Assembly (NCBI RefSeq): GCF_002116905.1
Contig: NZ_CP015118.1
Coordinates: forward strand, 6,138,001-6,202,000
From: Piscinibacter gummiphilus
GTDB taxonomy: Bacteria > Pseudomonadota > Gammaproteobacteria > Burkholderiales > Burkholderiaceae_C
Length of the DNA stretch: 64,000 bases
Direction: 5' to 3'
Shown here in pieces: positions 33,991 through 42,902 of this stretch (position 1 is its first letter; the number at the start of each line of letters is the position of its first letter). The notes beneath the pieces are model-generated. The model ran no database searches, was not told the origin of the DNA, and worked only from the letters and a program-made list of their open reading frames with translations. The position numbers and the translations under genes are program-made.

Positions 33991-35369
33991 ACCGCGTCCC
34001 GGACGACCAGCTGTTCTCCCGGCGCCGCTTCCCGGTGCTGGGCGCGCGCGGCCGCGCGATGCTGCGCCACCTCGTCGACCACCCGAACGCCCCGGTCTTC
34101 CGCGACCTCAGCGGCCACCGCCTGAACTGGCTGGACGTCTGGCGCGCGCGGTGGCGCCACTGGCAGGTGATGACGGCGCAGACCCACTGGCCGGTGGACG
34201 CGGCCGACCCGCCGCCCTGGGCCGACGAGTGGGTGCGCCGGCTGGCCGCCACCGTGCCTGCCGCCAAGGGCCTCGCGGGCCGGCCGTGGGCCGGGATTCC
34301 GCTCGTCTCGCGGGCCGACCTGGCCTGCGCGCTGCACCTGCACACGCCCGCCGCGCTGCCGGTCGACCGGGTCATCTGTTTCTCCACCAGCGGCACCACC
34401 GGCCACCCGCTGAAGGTGCCGTCGCTGCCCTGCGTGGCGGCCGACTACCAGGCCTTCCACGCCCGGGCGCTGCGCCACTTCGGCGTCGAGCTGCAGGCCG
34501 GCGCGGGGCGGGTGGGCATCGTGCTGGCCGGGTTCCAGAAGCGCTGCTTCACCTACGTGTCGGTGAACCCGCTGCGCGGCGAATGCGGCCTCGCGAAGCT
34601 GAACCTTCACCCCGGCGACTGGAACGACCCGGCCGACCGCGCGAAGTACCTCGACGCGATGGCACCCGAGCTGATCTCGGGCGACCCGATCTCGCTCGCC
34701 GAACTGGCCCGCCTGGGCCTCGCCCACCGGCCGCGGGCGCTGCTGTCCACGTCGATGGCGCTGCACGACGGCCTGCGCCGCGCGCTCGAATGGCAGTTCC
34801 GCTGCCCGGTGCTCGACCTGTACTCGATGAACGAGGCCGGCCCCATCGGCGTGTTCGACCCGGCGGTGGACGGCTTCGTGCTGTTGCAACCGCACCTGCA
34901 CGTCGAGATCGTCGACGAGGACGGCCGGCCCCAGCCCTACGGCACCACCGGCGAGATCGTGCTGAGCGGCGGCTTCAACCCCTGCCTGCCGCTGCTGCGC
35001 TACCGCACCGGCGACCGCGCGCGGCTCGAGATGAGCCCGCGCGGCCCCGTGCTGCGCGGGCTCGTGGGCCGCTCGCCGGTGCGCTACCGGTCGCCCGACG
35101 GGCACTGGGTCAACAACGTCGAGCTGAGCCAGGCGCTGGCGCCGTTCCCCCTTGCGCGGTTCGCGTTCCACCAGCAGGCCGACGGGGCCTTCGTGCTGCG
35201 CGTGGACGGCGCCGAACCGCTCGACGAACTCGCCCCGCGCCTGCGCGACGCGGTCGAGGAACGGTTCGGCGAGGCGCTGCCGTTGACGATCGAACCGCTG
35301 GAGGCCGACGACAAGCTGCGCCAGTACACGAGCGACCTGCCCGGGCACGCCCCGCATGCCGATGCTTGA
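33987..35369 (+). CDS. Adenylate-forming enzyme, phenylacetate-CoA ligase/CapK-like
   Basis: A 460-residue ANL-superfamily protein. The phosphate-binding loop is STSGTTGHPLKVP, the A5-like motif is YSMNEAGPIG, and LLRYRTGDRARLE is the A7/A8 block. A C-terminal lysine (DDKLRQYTSD) may be catalytic. PaaK/CapK-like proteins activate acids to adenylates and often CoA thioesters; the acid substrate is unknown. It overlaps pnuC by 14 bases and sits between a membrane protein and NAD-salvage genes, which hints at a pyridine-related acid, though this is speculative. Confidence 0.82.
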   Translation: MNRVPDDQLFSRRRFPVLGARGRAMLRHLVDHPNAPVFRDLSGHRLNWLDVWRARWRHWQVMTAQTHWPVDAADPPPWADEWVRRLAATVPAAKGLAGRPWAGIPLVSRADLACALHLHTPAALPVDRVICFSTSGTTGHPLKVPSLPCVAADYQAFHARALRHFGVELQAGAGRVGIVLAGFQKRCFTYVSVNPLRGECGLAKLNLHPGDWNDPADRAKYLDAMAPELISGDPISLAELARLGLAHRPRALLSTSMALHDGLRRALEWQFRCPVLDLYSMNEAGPIGVFDPAVDGFVLLQPHLHVEIVDEDGRPQPYGTTGEIVLSGGFNPCLPLLRYRTGDRARLEMSPRGPVLRGLVGRSPVRYRSPDGHWVNNVELSQALAPFPLARFAFHQQADGAFVLRVDGAEPLDELAPRLRDAVEERFGEALPLTIEPLEADDKLRQYTSDLPGHAPHADA

Positions 35370-35919
35370 GCTGGCCGCGAACGCCGCGGCGACGCTGTCG
35401 ATCGGCCTGGCGGCCTTCAACCACGTGCTGACCTGGCCCGTGGGCATCGCGGGCTGCGTGCTCTTCGCGTTCGTCTTCCACGGCTCGCAGCTCTACGCCG
35501 ATGCGCTGCTGCAGCTGTTCTTCATCGCGACCAGCGCAGCCGGATGGTGGCTCTGGCGACGCGGTGGCGAGGAGGTCCCCGTCTCGCGGTCCGCGCCCCG
35601 CAGCCTCGTGCTGATGGCCGGCGCGGCGGTGGCGGTCACGGCGGCCTACGGCCTGCTGCTGCACCGCTTCACCGACGCCTACGCCCCGTTCGCCGATTCG
35701 GCCGTGCTGGCCTTCAGCGTGGTCGCGCAGTTGCTGCTGATGCGGCGCCGCCTGGAGACCTGGGGCTTCTGGCTGCTGGTCAACACGGTGTCGGTGCCGC
35801 TGTTCGCGTCCCGCGGGCTGACGCTCACGGCCGGCCTCTACGCGGTCTACTGGTTCAACGCATGGTTCGGGGCCTGGCGCTGGTGGCGCGAATGGCAACG
35901 GGGGCGGGCCGCCCGATGA
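35356..35919 (+). CDS. pnuC: Nicotinamide riboside transporter PnuC
   Basis: A 187-residue membrane protein with about six or seven helices. The hallmark block WGFWLLVNTVSVPLF (about residues 135-149), with Trp/Asn substrate-binding residues, and the late YAVYWFNAWFGAW are typical of PnuC. PnuC imports nicotinamide riboside by facilitated diffusion, driven by intracellular phosphorylation. The next gene encodes that kinase, with an ATGA overlap, so transport and trapping are coupled. Confidence 0.93.
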   Translation: MPMLELAANAAATLSIGLAAFNHVLTWPVGIAGCVLFAFVFHGSQLYADALLQLFFIATSAAGWWLWRRGGEEVPVSRSAPRSLVLMAGAAVAVTAAYGLLLHRFTDAYAPFADSAVLAFSVVAQLLLMRRRLETWGFWLLVNTVSVPLFASRGLTLTAGLYAVYWFNAWFGAWRWWREWQRGRAAR

Positions 35920-36902
35920 AGCCCTATCGCCTCGGCCTCGTCATCGGCAAGTTCGCGCCGCTGCACCTCGGGCACCTCGCGCTGATCGACCACGCCAGCT
36001 GCCTCAGCGACCGGGTGCTGGTGCTCAGCTGGTCCAACCCCGAGCTGCCGGGCTGCGGGCCGGACCTGCGGCGGCGCTGGCTCGCGGAATGCTGCCCGCA
36101 GCACGAGGTGGTCGTGTTCGACGGCGCCGGCGCGCCGCCGAACGACGCGCCCGGCGTCCAGCACCAGCAGCACCTCGCCGGGCTGTTGCGGCAGCTGGAC
36201 CGCCGTCCCGACGCGATGTTCGCGAGCGAACCATACGTGTTCCCGTGCGCCGCGGTGCTGGCGGAGGCACAGGGCCAGCCGGTGCGGCCGGAGATGTTCG
36301 ACCCGCGGCGACTGCAGGTGCCCGTCAGTGGCACCCGGGTGCGGGAGCGGCCGGGCGAGATGCTCCGGTGGCTGCCGCCTGCCGTCCGCGCGGACTTCGT
36401 CCCGCGGGTCGTGCTGCTGGGCGGGGAGTCGACCGGCAAGACGACGCTGGCCGCGGCCCTCGCCGCGCGGTTCGGCGGGGCGCCGGTCGCCGAGTACGGC
36501 CGCGAACGGTGGGAGGCCCAGGGCGGGCACCTGGACGAGGCCGACCTGCTCGCGATCGCCCGCGAACAGGTCCGCCGCGAGGACCTCGCCGCCCGGTCGG
36601 CCGATCCGGTGCTCGTGTGCGACACGTCCCCGCTCACGACGTTCGGCTACGCCCACTGGTCCCACGGTCGGGCCGCCCCGGCACTGGCCGGGTTGGCCGC
36701 GCGCCGCTACACGCTGTCGGTGCTGTGCGGCGACGAGATCCCGTTCGACCAGGACGGCACTCGGCGGGACGCCGATTTCCGCGCCCGCCAGCAGGCCTGG
36801 TACCGGGACCAACTGGCCGCGCGGGGCGACCGGCACCTCGAGGTGCACGGATCGGTCGCGGCCCGCGTTGAGGAAGTCGTGCGCGCACTCGCCGCGCGCT
36901 GA
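35916..36902 (+). CDS. nadR: NadR-like bifunctional NMN adenylyltransferase / ribosylnicotinamide kinase
   Basis: A 328-residue two-domain enzyme without the DNA-binding HTH of E. coli NadR. The N-terminal adenylyltransferase half has GKFAPLHLGH (residues 11-20) and VSGTRVRE (ISGT motif). The C-terminal kinase half has P-loop GGESTGKTT (about 169-177) and a later VCDTSPLTT. It should phosphorylate nicotinamide riboside to NMN and adenylate it to NAD. Coupled to pnuC by ATGA. Confidence 0.93.
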   Translation: MKPYRLGLVIGKFAPLHLGHLALIDHASCLSDRVLVLSWSNPELPGCGPDLRRRWLAECCPQHEVVVFDGAGAPPNDAPGVQHQQHLAGLLRQLDRRPDAMFASEPYVFPCAAVLAEAQGQPVRPEMFDPRRLQVPVSGTRVRERPGEMLRWLPPAVRADFVPRVVLLGGESTGKTTLAAALAARFGGAPVAEYGRERWEAQGGHLDEADLLAIAREQVRREDLAARSADPVLVCDTSPLTTFGYAHWSHGRAAPALAGLAARRYTLSVLCGDEIPFDQDGTRRDADFRARQQAWYRDQLAARGDRHLEVHGSVAARVEEVVRALAAR

Positions 36903-36918
36903 CTTCCCCGACGCGCCC

Positions 36919-38181
36919 ATGCAGAAACACATCGAGAAGCTCCAGATCCGCCGCCGCCTCGGCCAGCTGGGCCCCGGCCTCATCACGGGTGCCGCCGACG
37001 ACGACCCGAGCGGCATCGCCACCTACTCGCAGGCCGGCGCGCAGTTCGGCTTCTCGATGCTGTGGACCATGGTGTTCACGCTGCCGCTGATGGTCGCCAT
37101 CCAGGTGGTCAGCGCCCGCATCGGCTACGTCACCCGGCGCGGTCTCGCCGCCAACATCAAGGACCGTTTCCCCGCCTGGGTGCTGTTCGGCGTGGTGGGC
37201 CTGCTGCTCGTGGCCAACACGCTGAACCTCGCGGCCGACATCGCCGCGATGGCCGAGGCGCTGCGGCTGCTGGTGGGCGGTTCGGCCCACGTGTACGCGG
37301 TGACCTTCGGCCTCGCCTGCCTCGTGCTGCAGGTGTTCCTGCCGTACGCCACCTACGTGCGCTGGCTCAAGTGGCTGACCCTCGCGCTGCTGTCGTACGT
37401 GGCGGTGGCCTTCTCGTTGCGCCTGGACTGGTGGCACGTGGCCGGGTCCATCGTGCACCCGCAACTGCCGGCCGGCAACGAGATGCTGCTGATGGTCGTG
37501 GCCCTCTTCGGCACCACGATCAGCCCCTACCTGTTCTTCTGGCAGGCCTCGCAGGAGGTGGAGGACGCGGGCGGCACCGCGCCGCACACGCCCAGCGAGG
37601 TGCGCGGGCACCTGCGGCGCATCAAGGCCGACACCGTGATCGGCATGACCTTCTCGAACCTGATCGCGTTTTTCATCATCCTGACCACGGCCGCGACGCT
37701 GCACGCGTCCGGCGTGCACGACATCCAGACCTCCGCCCAGGCCGCCGACGCGCTGCGGCCGCTGGCCGGCGAGTTCGCCTACCTGCTGTTCAGCCTGGGC
37801 ATCATCGGCACAGGCATGCTCGCGGTGCCGGTGCTCGCCGGTTCGGCGGCGTACGCCGTGGCCGAGGCCGCCGGCTGGCACGGCAGCCTGAACCTGCGGC
37901 TCGACAAGGGCGAGGGGCGGGGCTTCTACGGCGTGATCGCCGCGGCCACGATCGGCGGCGTGATCCTGTGCTTCACGCCCACCGACCCGGTCAAGGAGCT
38001 GTTCTGGTCGGCCGTGCTCAACGGCGTGATCGCCGTGCCCATCATGGTGGTGATGATGCTGCTGGCCACCCGCCGCGACACGATGGGCGAACACGTGATC
38101 GGCCGCCGCCTGCGCGCGATGGGCTGGCTGGCCACCGCGGCCATGGCCGCCACCGTGGCGGCGATGTTCGCCACGCTCTGA
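36919..38181 (+). CDS. NRAMP-superfamily metal-ion transporter with variant ion-site motifs
   Basis: A 420-residue protein with about eleven helices. The first-helix motif, DPGN in classical Mn/Fe NRAMPs, reads DDDPSGIATY. The sixth-helix MPH motif reads ISPYLFFW, so the metal-coordinating Asn and Met are absent. That pattern is seen in NRAMP-related proteins that carry other cations, so specificity is uncertain. The gene starts 16 bases after nadR and is probably in the same transcript. Confidence 0.87.
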   Translation: MQKHIEKLQIRRRLGQLGPGLITGAADDDPSGIATYSQAGAQFGFSMLWTMVFTLPLMVAIQVVSARIGYVTRRGLAANIKDRFPAWVLFGVVGLLLVANTLNLAADIAAMAEALRLLVGGSAHVYAVTFGLACLVLQVFLPYATYVRWLKWLTLALLSYVAVAFSLRLDWWHVAGSIVHPQLPAGNEMLLMVVALFGTTISPYLFFWQASQEVEDAGGTAPHTPSEVRGHLRRIKADTVIGMTFSNLIAFFIILTTAATLHASGVHDIQTSAQAADALRPLAGEFAYLLFSLGIIGTGMLAVPVLAGSAAYAVAEAAGWHGSLNLRLDKGEGRGFYGVIAAATIGGVILCFTPTDPVKELFWSAVLNGVIAVPIMVVMMLLATRRDTMGEHVIGRRLRAMGWLATAAMAATVAAMFATL

Positions 38182-38211
38182 CGGGCCGGCAAAACGAGGG
38201 AGAATCGCCGC

Positions 38212-38454
38212 ATGAACGAAGACAAACCCGCACTGCCCGACCGCCTGTCGGTCGACCCGCGCAGCCCCCACCACGTCGCCGCCGTGTTCCAGCACGAGGT
38301 GGGCATCCGACTGAACGGCAAGGAACGCCACGACGTCGAGGAATACTGCATCAGCGAAGGCTGGGTGAAGGTCCCCGCCGGCCGCGCCCTCGACCGCAAG
38401 GGCCAGCCGCTGATGATGAAGGTCAAGGGCACGGTCGAGGCGTTCTACCGCTGA
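38212..38454 (+). CDS. DUF3297 family small protein
   Basis: An 80-residue soluble protein matching DUF3297: DRLSVDPRSPHHVAAVFQHE and RHDVEEYCISEGWVKV. AGGGAGA before the ATG is a good ribosome binding site. The function is unknown for the family. It lies 30 bases after the NRAMP-like gene and converges with the DUF349 gene; its own start signal suggests independent translation. Confidence 0.9.
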   Translation: MNEDKPALPDRLSVDPRSPHHVAAVFQHEVGIRLNGKERHDVEEYCISEGWVKVPAGRALDRKGQPLMMKVKGTVEAFYR

Positions 38455-38491
38455 ACGCCTTCCGCGCGGCCGCGGAAGGTGTGAAACCTTC

Positions 38492-41101
38492 TCAGCGCGG
38501 CCGCGTGCGCAACACCGCCACGATCGCGTCGAAGCGCTCGCGCTGGACCGGGGCCAGCCCCGACTGGCCCAGCAGCCGGGCGAAGCCGTCGTCGGCCCCC
38601 ACCGTGCCCTCGGCCGCCGACTGGCGCGACTCCAGCGCCGCCTTCATCGCCCGCAGCTTCCACTCGCGGCGCGCGGCCTGGAAGGCCTCGGGCGAGGGCA
38701 TGTCCAGCGCCATCTCCACCTGCAGCAGCCACTGGTCCACCGTGTCGGCGTCGACCGGTGCGGCGGAGCTCGCCCAGCGGTCGGCCAGCGCCCGTTCCCA
38801 CAGGGTGGGCACGGCCGGCTGGGCGGACCAGGCCTCGTCGAGCGCGGGGGACGCGCCGTCGCGCTCGCGCTGCTCGCACAGCGCGTGGCGGGCCAGCACG
38901 GATTCCACCGTCACCTGCCACTTGCGCTGGGCGCTCGCGGCGAGGTGCGACTGGGCGATCTCGCGGGCGTTGCGCCAGGCCACGTCGATGCGGGGCACGT
39001 CCTGGCGAGGCACGTCGCCAGCCTGGCGCCACTGGGCGTCGACCTCGGACAGCGTGCGCTTGAGTTCGGCCGCGGGCGTGTCGGCGGTGAGGGCCGCCAG
39101 CCGCTCGACGAGCGCCTCGCGGGCCATCAGGTTGGCGCGCAGCACCTCGTCGCGGGCGTTGAAGACGGCCTCGCGCTGGGCGAACACGGCGTCGGTCCCG
39201 GCCTTGAAACGGGTCCACAGGCTGTTCTCGGCGCCCCGCGACAACGGCACCGACTTCGCGTGTTCCTGCCATTCGGCCTGCAGGTCGCGCACGCGCGGCA
39301 CCAGGTCGCGGCCCTGGCCGCTGGCGCCTTCGGCCGCCAGGGCCTGGGCGCGGGCGATCAGCGATTCGCGGCCGCGTTCGGCCTCCTTGCGGGCGGCCTC
39401 CAGCGGCACCTCGATGCGGGCCAGCGCGGCGCGCCAGCGGGCGACCAGCGCCTCGCGCGACTTGTGGGGCACGGTGTGTTCGACCGGGCCCAGCTTGCGC
39501 CAGGCGGTCTGGAACGTGTCGAGCGCACGCACCTGTTCGCGCCAGCCGGTCTCCTCGGCCGCCGGCGTGGCTTCGAGCACGGCCAGCAGCGCCTCGCGGG
39601 CCGCGAGGTTGGCCTGGCGTTCGGCGTCGACCTTGGCCAGGGCTGCGGCCACCGGGCCGTAGGCCGTCTTCAGGGCGGCGTCGAACCGCTGCCACAGCGG
39701 CTGGCTGGACGGGCCGCCGGTGCGGTCGAGTTCCTTCCAGCGCTTGCGCAGCGCGTCGATGGTGTCGGCCTGCTGGCGCGGCGCGATCTTCGCGTCGGGC
39801 ACCTCGGTGGCTGTGGCCAGCGCCTCGGCCTCGGCGACCAGGTCGTCGCGGGCGCGGGCGCCGCCCCATTGCTGCCAGCCCTTCAGGCGGCCGTGTTCGG
39901 CCCACAGGCCCTGCAGCCGGCCGCGCTGGGCGGGCGACACGAGGTCGTCGAGGGCGGTGAGTTGCTGGTGGGCCTCGGCGAGGTGCCCTTCGGCCAGCGC
40001 GGTCTCGGCCTGGGCCAGCAGGGTGTCGGCACGGGCGATGGCTTCGGGATCGGGTGCGGCCGGCTTCGGGCGCGGCGGCTTGTCCTTCTTTTTCTCGGGA
40101 GCGGGGGCCGCCGGGGCACCGCCCTGGCTGCGCCGCCAGACGGCGAAACGCTGCTCCAGCGCCTGGGCCACGCGGTCGTCGCCGATCGGCGGCTGCGTGC
40201 GCCAGCGGTCGGTGGCGAGGGCCACCGGGTCGGCCTTCACCGGCTCGGGAGCACCTTCACCCGGCGGTTCCGCCGCAACGTCGGCCGGCGGGGCGGGCTC
40301 CGCCACCGGCGCCTCGAACTGGGCCAGCAGCGCGAGGCGGGTCTCGATCTGCGCGGCGGTCAGCCGGCCGCCGCCGAGGGCCTCGACCAGCGCGGGGTCG
40401 TCGTGGCCCTGCGGCACACCGGCCTGCAGCGCGGCGGCGGCTTCGGCGGCGGCCGTCAGCACCGACTGGGTTTCGGCGCCCTGCGCCACGGCCAGCGACA
40501 CGGTCTGCAGGCGTGCGACCGCCTCGCGCGCACCGGCGGTCCAGCGGGTCACGGCGGCCTCGCGTTCGGCGCGGTCGTGCATCAGCGCGGTGAGCTGGGT
40601 GGTGAGGGTGCCGAAGCGGGCGATGCTCTCGGGCGCGAGCAGGCTCGCGTCGAGAGCCTTCCAGTCGCGGTCCAGCGCCACGAGGCGGTTGGCGGGGATC
40701 ACCGCTTCCTGCGCCAGGCCTTCGGCGCTGGCGAGCAGCGCGGCGGCGGCCTCGCGGGCCGAGCGCGTGGCGACGGCGGCGGCCAGGCGCTGCTTGGCGA
40801 GGCGGTAGACGCGGCGGTCGTGGGTGCGGAACTCGCGTTCGGCATCCTTCAGCGCGGCTTCGCCGGCCAGGGCCTCGATGGCCGCGACCTTGATGTCCAC
40901 GGGGGCGCCATCCTCGCGGGCCAGCGCCAGCAGCGCGGCGTCGTCCCCGGAGGCCTGGCCCAGGCGGGCCGCCCATTCGGCGAGGCGCGCCTCGCGTGCC
41001 GCGGCCGTTTCGGCAGGCGCCGCCACGGGGGCCGGGGCGGGGGACGGGCGAACGGGGGCCTGCTCGGCGGCGGTTTTTTTCTTGAAGATCCAGTTCAGCA
41101 T
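38492..41101 (-). CDS. DUF349 domain-containing protein (large, coiled/helical repeat)
   Basis: An 869-residue protein starting MLNWIFKKKTAAEQ, then a Pro/Ala linker and repeated Trp-centred helical segments typical of DUF349 (for example RWKELDRTGGPSSQPLWQRF, AWRKLGPVEHTVPHK, EWQEHAKSVPLSRGAENSLW). At least five such units are visible between residues 400 and 800. No membrane segment is present. DUF349 proteins are widespread in proteobacteria without a firm role. The ATG at 41101 has AGGA upstream; a longer start at 41146 is less likely. Confidence 0.9.
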   Translation of the reverse strand: MLNWIFKKKTAAEQAPVRPSPAPAPVAAPAETAAAREARLAEWAARLGQASGDDAALLALAREDGAPVDIKVAAIEALAGEAALKDAEREFRTHDRRVYRLAKQRLAAAVATRSAREAAAALLASAEGLAQEAVIPANRLVALDRDWKALDASLLAPESIARFGTLTTQLTALMHDRAEREAAVTRWTAGAREAVARLQTVSLAVAQGAETQSVLTAAAEAAAALQAGVPQGHDDPALVEALGGGRLTAAQIETRLALLAQFEAPVAEPAPPADVAAEPPGEGAPEPVKADPVALATDRWRTQPPIGDDRVAQALEQRFAVWRRSQGGAPAAPAPEKKKDKPPRPKPAAPDPEAIARADTLLAQAETALAEGHLAEAHQQLTALDDLVSPAQRGRLQGLWAEHGRLKGWQQWGGARARDDLVAEAEALATATEVPDAKIAPRQQADTIDALRKRWKELDRTGGPSSQPLWQRFDAALKTAYGPVAAALAKVDAERQANLAAREALLAVLEATPAAEETGWREQVRALDTFQTAWRKLGPVEHTVPHKSREALVARWRAALARIEVPLEAARKEAERGRESLIARAQALAAEGASGQGRDLVPRVRDLQAEWQEHAKSVPLSRGAENSLWTRFKAGTDAVFAQREAVFNARDEVLRANLMAREALVERLAALTADTPAAELKRTLSEVDAQWRQAGDVPRQDVPRIDVAWRNAREIAQSHLAASAQRKWQVTVESVLARHALCEQRERDGASPALDEAWSAQPAVPTLWERALADRWASSAAPVDADTVDQWLLQVEMALDMPSPEAFQAARREWKLRAMKAALESRQSAAEGTVGADDGFARLLGQSGLAPVQRERFDAIVAVLRTRPR

Positions 41102-41196
41102 GGTCACGGGTCCTGCATCGGGGAACGGAACCGCACATTTCACCACGTTGGCGCCCGCTTGATCCGTTCGGGCGGTGGGCCAACAATGGCATCACC

Positions 41197-41676
41197 ATGA
41201 AGCCACCGCATTTCCCGGTGTCCGCCGGCGCCCTCGCGCTGGGCATCGCGATCGGCCTCGCGCTGCCGCTGGCCGCGCCGCTGTGGCGGTCGGGCCCGAC
41301 CGACGGCGAGTTGCCCGAGGGTTACGTGGGGGTGCTGGCCGCGCCGGAGGGCAGCACCGGCATCGTGGTGTCGGCCGCGCGCCATGGCCGCGTGCTCGAC
41401 ACGCGGCTGCCCGTGCCGGTGGGCATGCCCGACGGCCGCACGCTGTACCTGTGGGCCATCGAACCGACCGGCGCAGTGTCGCCCGTGGGGCCCGTGCCGC
41501 CGCAGGCGGCCGGGCGCATCCCGCTGTCCGACCCGGCCGAATCGGTGTTCGCCACGGCCGTGGGCTTCGGCGTCACGGTGGAGCGCACCGGCGAGTCGCC
41601 GGAGAGCCCCGCCGGCGCTTTCGTCTACCGCGGGGTGTGCGGCCGGCTGTGGCGGGCGGCGGCGCCCGCCGCCTGA
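41197..41676 (+). CDS. RskA/anti-sigma-K C-terminal-like exported protein
   Basis: A 159-residue protein: one hydrophobic N-terminal helix (about residues 8-30), then a beta domain with TLYLWAIEPTGAVSPVGPVP and IPLSDPAESVFATAV. This matches the periplasmic C-terminal domain of RskA-type anti-sigma factors. The cytoplasmic zinc-binding anti-sigma domain and any ECF sigma gene are missing, so it is probably an orphan descendant rather than a working anti-sigma factor. Confidence 0.72.
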   Translation: MKPPHFPVSAGALALGIAIGLALPLAAPLWRSGPTDGELPEGYVGVLAAPEGSTGIVVSAARHGRVLDTRLPVPVGMPDGRTLYLWAIEPTGAVSPVGPVPPQAAGRIPLSDPAESVFATAVGFGVTVERTGESPESPAGAFVYRGVCGRLWRAAAPAA

Positions 41677-41680
41677 AGGA

Positions 41681-42874
41681 TCAGGCCAGCACCGCCGCGA
41701 TGGCCACCGCGGTGGCCTCGACGTTGTGGGTGTTCAGGCCCGCCACGCACATGCGGCCCGAACGCACGAGGTACACGCCGTGTTCCTCGCGCAGGCGGTC
41801 CACCTGCTCGGCCGTGAGGCCGGTGTAGCTGAACATGCCGCGCTGGGTGATGAAGTAGCGGAAGTCGCGTCCCGGCAGCTTCGCCGACAACACCTCGTAC
41901 AGCTTCTGCCGCATCGCGGCGATGCGCACGCGCATCGCGTCGAGTTCGCCGGCCCACTGCGCGTACAGCGCGGGCGTCTGCAGGACCTTGGCGACGATCT
42001 GGCCGCCGTGGGTCGGCGGGCTCGAGTAGTTCTTGCGGATGGTGGCCTTCAGCTGACCCAGCACCAGGTCGGCCTCGGCCTTGCTGGGGCACACCACGCT
42101 CAGGCCGCCGCAGCGTTCGCCGTACAGCGAGAAGCTCTTCGAGAACGAGCTGGCGCAGAAGAAGCTCACGCCGGCGCCGGCCAGCGCGCGGATCGCGAAG
42201 GCGTCCTGCTCGATGCCATCGCCGAAGCCCTGGTAGGCGATGTCGACGTACGGGATCAGCTTGCGGGCGGCGATGACCGGGATCAGGCGGTCCCACTGGG
42301 CGGGCGACAGGTCGACGCCGGTGGGGTTGTGGCAGCACGCGTGCAGCAGCACGATGCTCTTCTCCGGCAGCTGCTGCAGCGCGGCCAGCATCTCCTCGAA
42401 CCGCACGCCGCCCGTGACCGGGTCGTAGTACGGGTAGGTGTTCACGGTGAAGCCGGCGCCCTCGAACATCGCGCGGTGGTTGTCCCACGTCGGGTCGCTG
42501 ACCCACACGTTGGAATCGGGGAAGTAGCGCTTGAGGAAGTCGCCGCCGACCTTCAGGCCGCCCGAGCCGCCCAGGGTCTGGATGGTGGCGATGCGGCCGC
42601 TGGTGACGGCCTCGTGGTTCGCTCCGAACAGCAGGTGCTGCACGGCCTGGCGGTAGTTCGCCGCGCCCTCCATCGGCTGGTACGGGCGGGCGCCGAGGGT
42701 CTTGAGCATGCCGCTCTCGGCCTCGTTCACGGCCTTCATCACCGGCAGGCGGCCTTCGTCGTCGAAGTAGATGCCGATGCTCAGGTTGATCTTGTGGGCG
42801 CGCGGGTCGCGGCCGAAGGCCTCGTTGAGGGTGAGGATGGGGTCGCCCGCGTAGGCATCGACGTGCTCGAACAT
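41681..42874 (-). CDS. tyrB: Aromatic-amino-acid aminotransferase (TyrB/AspC family)
   Basis: A 397-residue fold-type I PLP aminotransferase. The PLP lysine is in SSFSKSFSLYGERCG. HACCHNPTGVDL and YVDIAYQGFGDG are typical. Aspartate and aromatic aminotransferases are close; the TyrB label fits the HACCHNPTG variant but specificity needs testing. It converges with the RskA-like gene after four bases. It could complete Tyr/Phe synthesis started by aroG elsewhere in the window. Confidence 0.9.
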   Translation of the reverse strand: MFEHVDAYAGDPILTLNEAFGRDPRAHKINLSIGIYFDDEGRLPVMKAVNEAESGMLKTLGARPYQPMEGAANYRQAVQHLLFGANHEAVTSGRIATIQTLGGSGGLKVGGDFLKRYFPDSNVWVSDPTWDNHRAMFEGAGFTVNTYPYYDPVTGGVRFEEMLAALQQLPEKSIVLLHACCHNPTGVDLSPAQWDRLIPVIAARKLIPYVDIAYQGFGDGIEQDAFAIRALAGAGVSFFCASSFSKSFSLYGERCGGLSVVCPSKAEADLVLGQLKATIRKNYSSPPTHGGQIVAKVLQTPALYAQWAGELDAMRVRIAAMRQKLYEVLSAKLPGRDFRYFITQRGMFSYTGLTAEQVDRLREEHGVYLVRSGRMCVAGLNTHNVEATAVAIAAVLA

Positions 42875-42902
42875 GAAATCGGCTCCTGCAAAGAAGCGTC
42901 GA

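Noticed and set aside
38885..41200. Long plus-strand frame opposite the DUF349 gene
   Set aside because: The minus-strand protein shows regular DUF349 repeats, and the plus frame shows only Gly/Arg/Leu-rich noise.
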